Shown here: positions 60,558 through 64,000 of the stretch, piece by piece
How positions within the stretch are numbered: position 1 is the first letter of the stretch
How the letters are laid out: the number at the start of each line of letters is the position of its first letter
Assembly (NCBI RefSeq): GCF_017896165.1
Contig: NZ_JAFCNB010000006.1
Location: forward strand, 310,001-374,000
DNA length: 64,000 nucleotides
Direction: 5' to 3'
Origin: Microbispora oryzae
GTDB taxonomy: Bacteria; Actinomycetota; Actinomycetes; Streptosporangiales; Streptosporangiaceae
Notes under the pieces: generated by a model
The model's input: the letters and a program-made list of their open reading frames with translations, nothing else
Told to the model about the DNA's origin: nothing
Database searches by the model: none
Translations under genes and position numbers: made by a program

Positions 60558-60586
60558 TTGACGCATCTACGTCGCATTTCTAGCGT
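60558..60586 (+). promoter_or_regulatory. Promoter of the CE2-like esterase gene
   Basis: TTGACG (60558-60563), a 17-nt spacer and TAGCGT (60581-60586), about 46 nt upstream of the ATG. Confidence 0.6.
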
Positions 60587-60632
60587 CTCGTGATATCCGG
60601 GCCCACCGGCACCCCACCAGATCGGACGTTCC

Positions 60633-62120
60633 ATGAAACGTGCAATCTGGCCGTCGGCCCGCCTCGCGGCGGCCGTCGGCACCGTCATCGCCGCCGTGGT
60701 GGCTGCGGTCGTGGCTGCGCTCGCGATGCCGCCCGGAGCCCAGGCCGCCGCCGGGGATGGGACGCCCACCGATCCCAACATCCGTTTCGTCGGACGCTGG
60801 GACACCCGCGACAGCGGCGCCTACGTACCCGGCTGGGCCGGGGCCTACTTCACCACCGGGTTCACCGGGACCACCGTCAAGCTCAAGCAGCGCGACACCA
60901 TCGACCTCTACTACAGCATCGACGGCCGCCCCGACGTCTACCTGCAGAACGTGCGGGGCACGGTCAACCTCACCCCCACCCCTCTACAGTCCGGCAACCA
61001 CACCCTGCGCGTGTCGTACCGGGTGGTCGCCGGCTCCTACCACGGCGACGCGGTGTTCCAAGGGCTGGTGCTCGACTCGGGCGCACGTACCCGGCCCGCC
61101 CAACCGGCCCGCGGCATGGTCGAGTTCGTCGGCGACTCCATCACGGTCGGCACCACCACCTCGAAGAACGCCCTCACCGCCTACGGCTGGCTGGTCGGCG
61201 AGCAGCTCGGACTGGACCACATGCAGGTCGCCGAGGGGGGCGCCTGCCTGGTCAGCACCGCTGACGGCTGTGTCGGCCTGGACCGCCGCTTCGTCAAGGT
61301 CAGCGCCGCCGACGGGGCCGTCGACCACGACTTCACCCGATACCAGGCGGACGTCGTCGTCATCAACCTTGGCACCAACGACGCCGGCCACGGGGTGTCC
61401 ACCACGCAGTTCCAGAACGCCTACGTCGATCTCCTGCGCACGATCCGCGGCAAGTATCCGAAGGCCGCGATCCTCGCCCTGCAGACCTTCCGCGGGCGGT
61501 TCGTCCCGCAGACCCAGGCCGCGGTGCAGACCGTCAACAACGCCGGCGACCACAACGTCTTCTTCGTCAACACCGACGGATGGGTGCCGTCCGACGGCCT
61601 GTCCGACAGCGTCCACCCCAATGACGCCGGACACCGCGCGATCGCGGCCAAACTCGCGCCGATCGTGGCCGCCCACCTCACTCCGTCCGCCAGCCCCACG
61701 CCGACACCATCCGTGTCGGCCGGCGTCACGCCCTCGGCGTCGCCCAGCCCCAGTCCGACGCCCTCGGTGTCGCCCAGCCCGACACCGAGCAGCCCGGCCG
61801 GCGGTTGCGCCGTGCACTACACCGTGAGCAACCAGTGGCCCGGCGGTTTCCAGGGTGAGGTGCAGGCGACCAACACCGGCAGCGGCACGCTGAACGGGTG
61901 GACGCTGCGCTGGACCTTCGCCGACGGCCAGCAGGTCACCCAGGGCTGGAACGGCACGTTCACCCAGACCGGCGCCACGGTCTCCGCCACCAACCCCGCG
62001 TGGAGCCCGGCCCTGGCCCCGGGCGCCTCGGCGACGGTCGGCTTCACCGGCACCTGGAACGGCGCCAACACCACGCCGGCCTCCTTCACTCTCAACGGCG
62101 TCGCATGCGCGCTTTCCTGA
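60633..62120 (+). CDS. Secreted CE2-like SGNH acetylesterase with C-terminal CBM2
   Basis: The 495-aa protein has a signal peptide, an N-terminal jelly-roll (about 45-160) typical of CE2 acetylxylan esterases, and an SGNH hydrolase domain with E-F-V-G-D-S-I-T (Ser about 170), N-L-G-T-N-D and catalytic D-S-V-H-P-N-D. A Pro/Ser/Thr linker (about 350-390) leads to a CBM2 (about 390-495; W-P-G-G-F-Q-G-E-V, W-T-L-R-W-T-F). It should remove acetyl groups from plant xylan or glucomannan while bound to cellulose. It pairs with the next gene. Confidence 0.9.
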   Translation: MKRAIWPSARLAAAVGTVIAAVVAAVVAALAMPPGAQAAAGDGTPTDPNIRFVGRWDTRDSGAYVPGWAGAYFTTGFTGTTVKLKQRDTIDLYYSIDGRPDVYLQNVRGTVNLTPTPLQSGNHTLRVSYRVVAGSYHGDAVFQGLVLDSGARTRPAQPARGMVEFVGDSITVGTTTSKNALTAYGWLVGEQLGLDHMQVAEGGACLVSTADGCVGLDRRFVKVSAADGAVDHDFTRYQADVVVINLGTNDAGHGVSTTQFQNAYVDLLRTIRGKYPKAAILALQTFRGRFVPQTQAAVQTVNNAGDHNVFFVNTDGWVPSDGLSDSVHPNDAGHRAIAAKLAPIVAAHLTPSASPTPTPSVSAGVTPSASPSPSPTPSVSPSPTPSSPAGGCAVHYTVSNQWPGGFQGEVQATNTGSGTLNGWTLRWTFADGQQVTQGWNGTFTQTGATVSATNPAWSPALAPGASATVGFTGTWNGANTTPASFTLNGVACALS

Positions 62121-62198
62121 CCCCGCGCGGCCGGTCGTGAGGCAGCCGTACGCCCCGAGGACGCGAAGCACCCCGCCCGAGAAGGAGAGGACCGCAGA

Positions 62199-63443
62199 AT
62201 GAACGGGTTCCGACGGCGCGCCGCCACGGCGATCACAGCCGTGGTCGCGGCACTGACCGGGGCGCTGACCGTTACGGCGGCGCCGAGCGCGGGCGCCGCC
62301 ACCGGGTGCGCCGTCACCTACCGGATCACCAACCAGTGGACCGGTGGTTTCGGCGCGGACGTCACCGTGACCAATCTCGGAGACCCGATCAACGACTGGA
62401 CGTTGACCTGGGCCTTCTCCGCAGGCCAGAGCGTCACCCAGGCCTGGAACGCGACGGTCACCCAAACCGGGGCGAACGTCACCGCCAAGAATGTCGACTA
62501 CAACCGCACCATCCCGGCCAACGGGTCGGTGAACTTCGGCTTCAACGGCTCGTGGAGCTCGGCCAACCCGGCACCCACGAGCTTCGCGCTCAACGGCGCC
62601 ACCTGCACCGGCGAGCTCACCGGCAGCCCCAGCGCCTCCCCGACCCGAACGCCCAGCCCCAGCCCGAGCGCCTCCCCGACCCGATCGCCCAGCCCGAGCC
62701 CGTCGCCGAGCACCTCCCCGGCACCAGGCAACATCACGGTCTGGCTGGCCGGCGACTCCACCGTCGCCAACAGCTCCGGCGCCCCCATCGTCGGCTGGGG
62801 ACATGAGCTCGGCCAGTACCTCACCACCAACGCCACCGTGGCAAACAACGCCGTCGGCGGCCGCAGCATCCAGACCTGGCTGTACGAGTCGGCCGTCACC
62901 AGCACCAAGAACTCCAACGGCGAATGCGTGCTCAGCTCGAACACCTACGCCGCCCGCTGGCAGTCCATGCTCAACGCGTCCAGCGGAATGAAGGCCGGAG
63001 ACTACCTTTTCATCCAGTTCGGCATCAACGACGGCGACACCGCCTGTCCTCGCCACGTCGGCTCCGCGCGATTCCGCGAGCTGCTCACCACCATGGTCCG
63101 GACCGCCCAGCAGCGCGGCGCCAACCCCGTGCTGGTGACGCCCGTGGCCGCCCTCACCTGCAGCGGGAGCACCGCCACGCCCAACCGCGGCTACGTGACC
63201 GAGACCTTCGACGTAGGCGCCGCCACCGGAGCCCCGGTCATCGACCTGCACAAGCTCAGCTACACCCTCTACAACAGCCTGCACTTCTGCCCGTACAGCG
63301 GTGACTACACCTCCGGCCCGGTCGGCGCGTTCTTCGCCAACGACCACACCCACTTCGAGACGACCGGCGCCCGGCAGATCGCCGGCCTCGTCGCCGGGGC
63401 CGTACGCGACCAGCGTCTCGGCCTCGCGGCCTACCTGCGCTGA
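62199..63443 (+). CDS. Secreted CBM2 plus CE12-like SGNH (rhamnogalacturonan acetylesterase-type) protein
   Basis: The 414-aa protein has a signal peptide, an N-terminal CBM2 (about 35-140; Y-R-I-T-N-Q-W-T-G-G-F and W-T-L-T-W-A-F), a Pro/Ser-rich linker and an SGNH esterase domain with W-L-A-G-D-S-T-V-A-N, Q-F-G-I-N-D-G-D and D-H-T-H-F-E, typical of CE12. The SD is GGAGAGG-like. It reverses the domain order of the preceding gene and likely acts with it in deacetylating plant cell-wall polysaccharide. Its 3' end overlaps the convergent regulator by 13 bp. Confidence 0.9.
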   Translation: MNGFRRRAATAITAVVAALTGALTVTAAPSAGAATGCAVTYRITNQWTGGFGADVTVTNLGDPINDWTLTWAFSAGQSVTQAWNATVTQTGANVTAKNVDYNRTIPANGSVNFGFNGSWSSANPAPTSFALNGATCTGELTGSPSASPTRTPSPSPSASPTRSPSPSPSPSTSPAPGNITVWLAGDSTVANSSGAPIVGWGHELGQYLTTNATVANNAVGGRSIQTWLYESAVTSTKNSNGECVLSSNTYAARWQSMLNASSGMKAGDYLFIQFGINDGDTACPRHVGSARFRELLTTMVRTAQQRGANPVLVTPVAALTCSGSTATPNRGYVTETFDVGAATGAPVIDLHKLSYTLYNSLHFCPYSGDYTSGPVGAFFANDHTHFETTGARQIAGLVAGAVRDQRLGLAAYLR

Positions 63444-64000
63444 CGGCCCGGAACCTGGCTGACGCTCTGGAGGTCCGCCGCGAGGACGGCGAACTCGCCG
63501 ATCAAGGGGTTCCGGCGGGTGCTGTCCCAGGCCAGGCACACCTGGTTCGGCGGGATGTCGGTGATGGGAACGTACGTGACGTCCGGACGGGTGTAGAAGG
63601 CCATCACCGACAGCGGCACGACGACGACTCCATGACCCGCGGCGACGTGTTCGAGCTTCTCTTCCACGGCGTGGAAGAGAAGCTCGGCGCGACGTCTTCC
63701 CGGCCGCCGCAGCTCGGTGGCGATGTCGCGCCATTCGGGAACGGCGTAAGGATCTTGGAGGAGGTGCTCATCGGCGAGGTCGGCGATGCCGATCACGTCC
63801 TTACCCGCGAGGCGATGGCCGGTGGGCAGCACGGCGACGCGCGGCTCGCTCATCAGTGGCCGGACTCGCAGCCCGCGCTGGTCGATCGGCAGGCGCACGT
63901 AGCCGATGTCCACCCGGGCATCGTGGATGGTCTCGGTCTGGTCGTTCCATGTCGTGCGTACCACCTCCACGGTCAGCTCTGGGTGGCGCTCGCGCAGCGC
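63431..64000 (-). CDS. LysR-family transcriptional regulator, C-terminal part
   Basis: The gene runs off the right edge; about 190 codons are seen. They cover the LysR substrate-binding domain: V-D-I-G-Y-V-R-L-P-I, R-V-A-V-L-P-T-G-H-R-L and V-A-A-G-H-G-V-V-V-V-P-L-S are typical landmarks. The DNA-binding HTH lies outside the window. It overlaps the 3' end of the CE12-like gene by 13 bp tail to tail. Target genes unknown. Confidence 0.85.
   Translation of the reverse strand, partial: ALRERHPELTVEVVRTTWNDQTETIHDARVDIGYVRLPIDQRGLRVRPLMSEPRVAVLPTGHRLAGKDVIGIADLADEHLLQDPYAVPEWRDIATELRRPGRRRAELLFHAVEEKLEHVAAGHGVVVVPLSVMAFYTRPDVTYVPITDIPPNQVCLAWDSTRRNPLIGEFAVLAADLQSVSQVPGRQRR

Noticed and set aside
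60984-63734. 916-codon open frame antisense to both esterase genes
   Set aside because: Gly/Val/Arg-rich shadow of repeated, GC3-biased coding sequence; no domains.
1-64000. CRISPR arrays, rRNA operons, chromosomal origin
   Set aside because: No regular short direct repeats with spacers, no rRNA sequence and no cluster of DnaA-box-like sites were seen.

Overview
The window is high-GC actinobacterial chromosome. The evidence is GlnR, mycothiol synthase (MshD), a mycobacterial-type LmeA/DUF2993 protein, MurT/GatD, the SseA-DUF1416 pair, a zinc-binding anti-sigma factor, and many GTG starts, ATGA overlaps and apparently leaderless promoters. A filamentous actinomycete of the Streptosporangiaceae (Nonomuraea/Microbispora-like) is my best guess. 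That is inference from gene content only.

Bases 1-27,200 look like core genome. They hold an asparaginase fragment, dtd, ygfZ, a Nur/Fur-type regulator and a short structured transcript carrying a 13-codon ORF (about 2.4-2.7 kb). Nitrobindin, a carboxymuconolactone-decarboxylase-like gene with divergent TetR, and a DsrE-like protein follow, then gatD-murT for lipid II amidation. Next is an uncharacterised cluster (7.3-16.2 kb): a HerA-type ATPase, a membrane-anchored partner, three similar single-pass membrane proteins with exported beta-rich domains, and a polytopic membrane protein. After that come the DUF4395-sseA-DUF1416 sulfur operon behind a Cys-rich leader peptide, a thioredoxin, moaD/lmeA/ECF sigma/anti-sigma, glnR, a 5'-nucleotidase, mshD, DUF47-pit and dcd.

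A tRNA-Gly(CCC) at 27.2 kb marks the edge of an accretion zone. Its 3' 46 bp recur perfectly at 37.8 kb, with one mismatch at 39.1 kb, and in decayed form near 47.0 and 54.9 kb. Two tyrosine-integrase C-terminal fragments lie close to these copies. The zone carries passengers (aminoglycoside-phosphotransferase-like kinase, two large secreted ThuA proteins, Imm26, isochorismatase-like hydrolase, MerR, LysE exporters, cytidine/blasticidin-deaminase-like enzyme, DHFR-like reductase, TetR/methyltransferase pair, a two-component system beside a repeat protein). It also carries wreckage: truncated IS256, IS5 and IS427-like transposases and broken ROK, streptogramin-lyase, HXXEE-like and LuxR-LAL genes.

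From about 55 kb to the end there are species-specific secreted or membrane proteins, a NarL-type two-component system divergent from a membrane protein, an alpha/beta hydrolase, two secreted SGNH esterases with CBM2 modules (CE2-like and CE12-like, probably plant-polysaccharide deacetylation), and a LysR-type regulator cut by the window end. No rRNA, CRISPR array, prophage structural genes or origin were seen.
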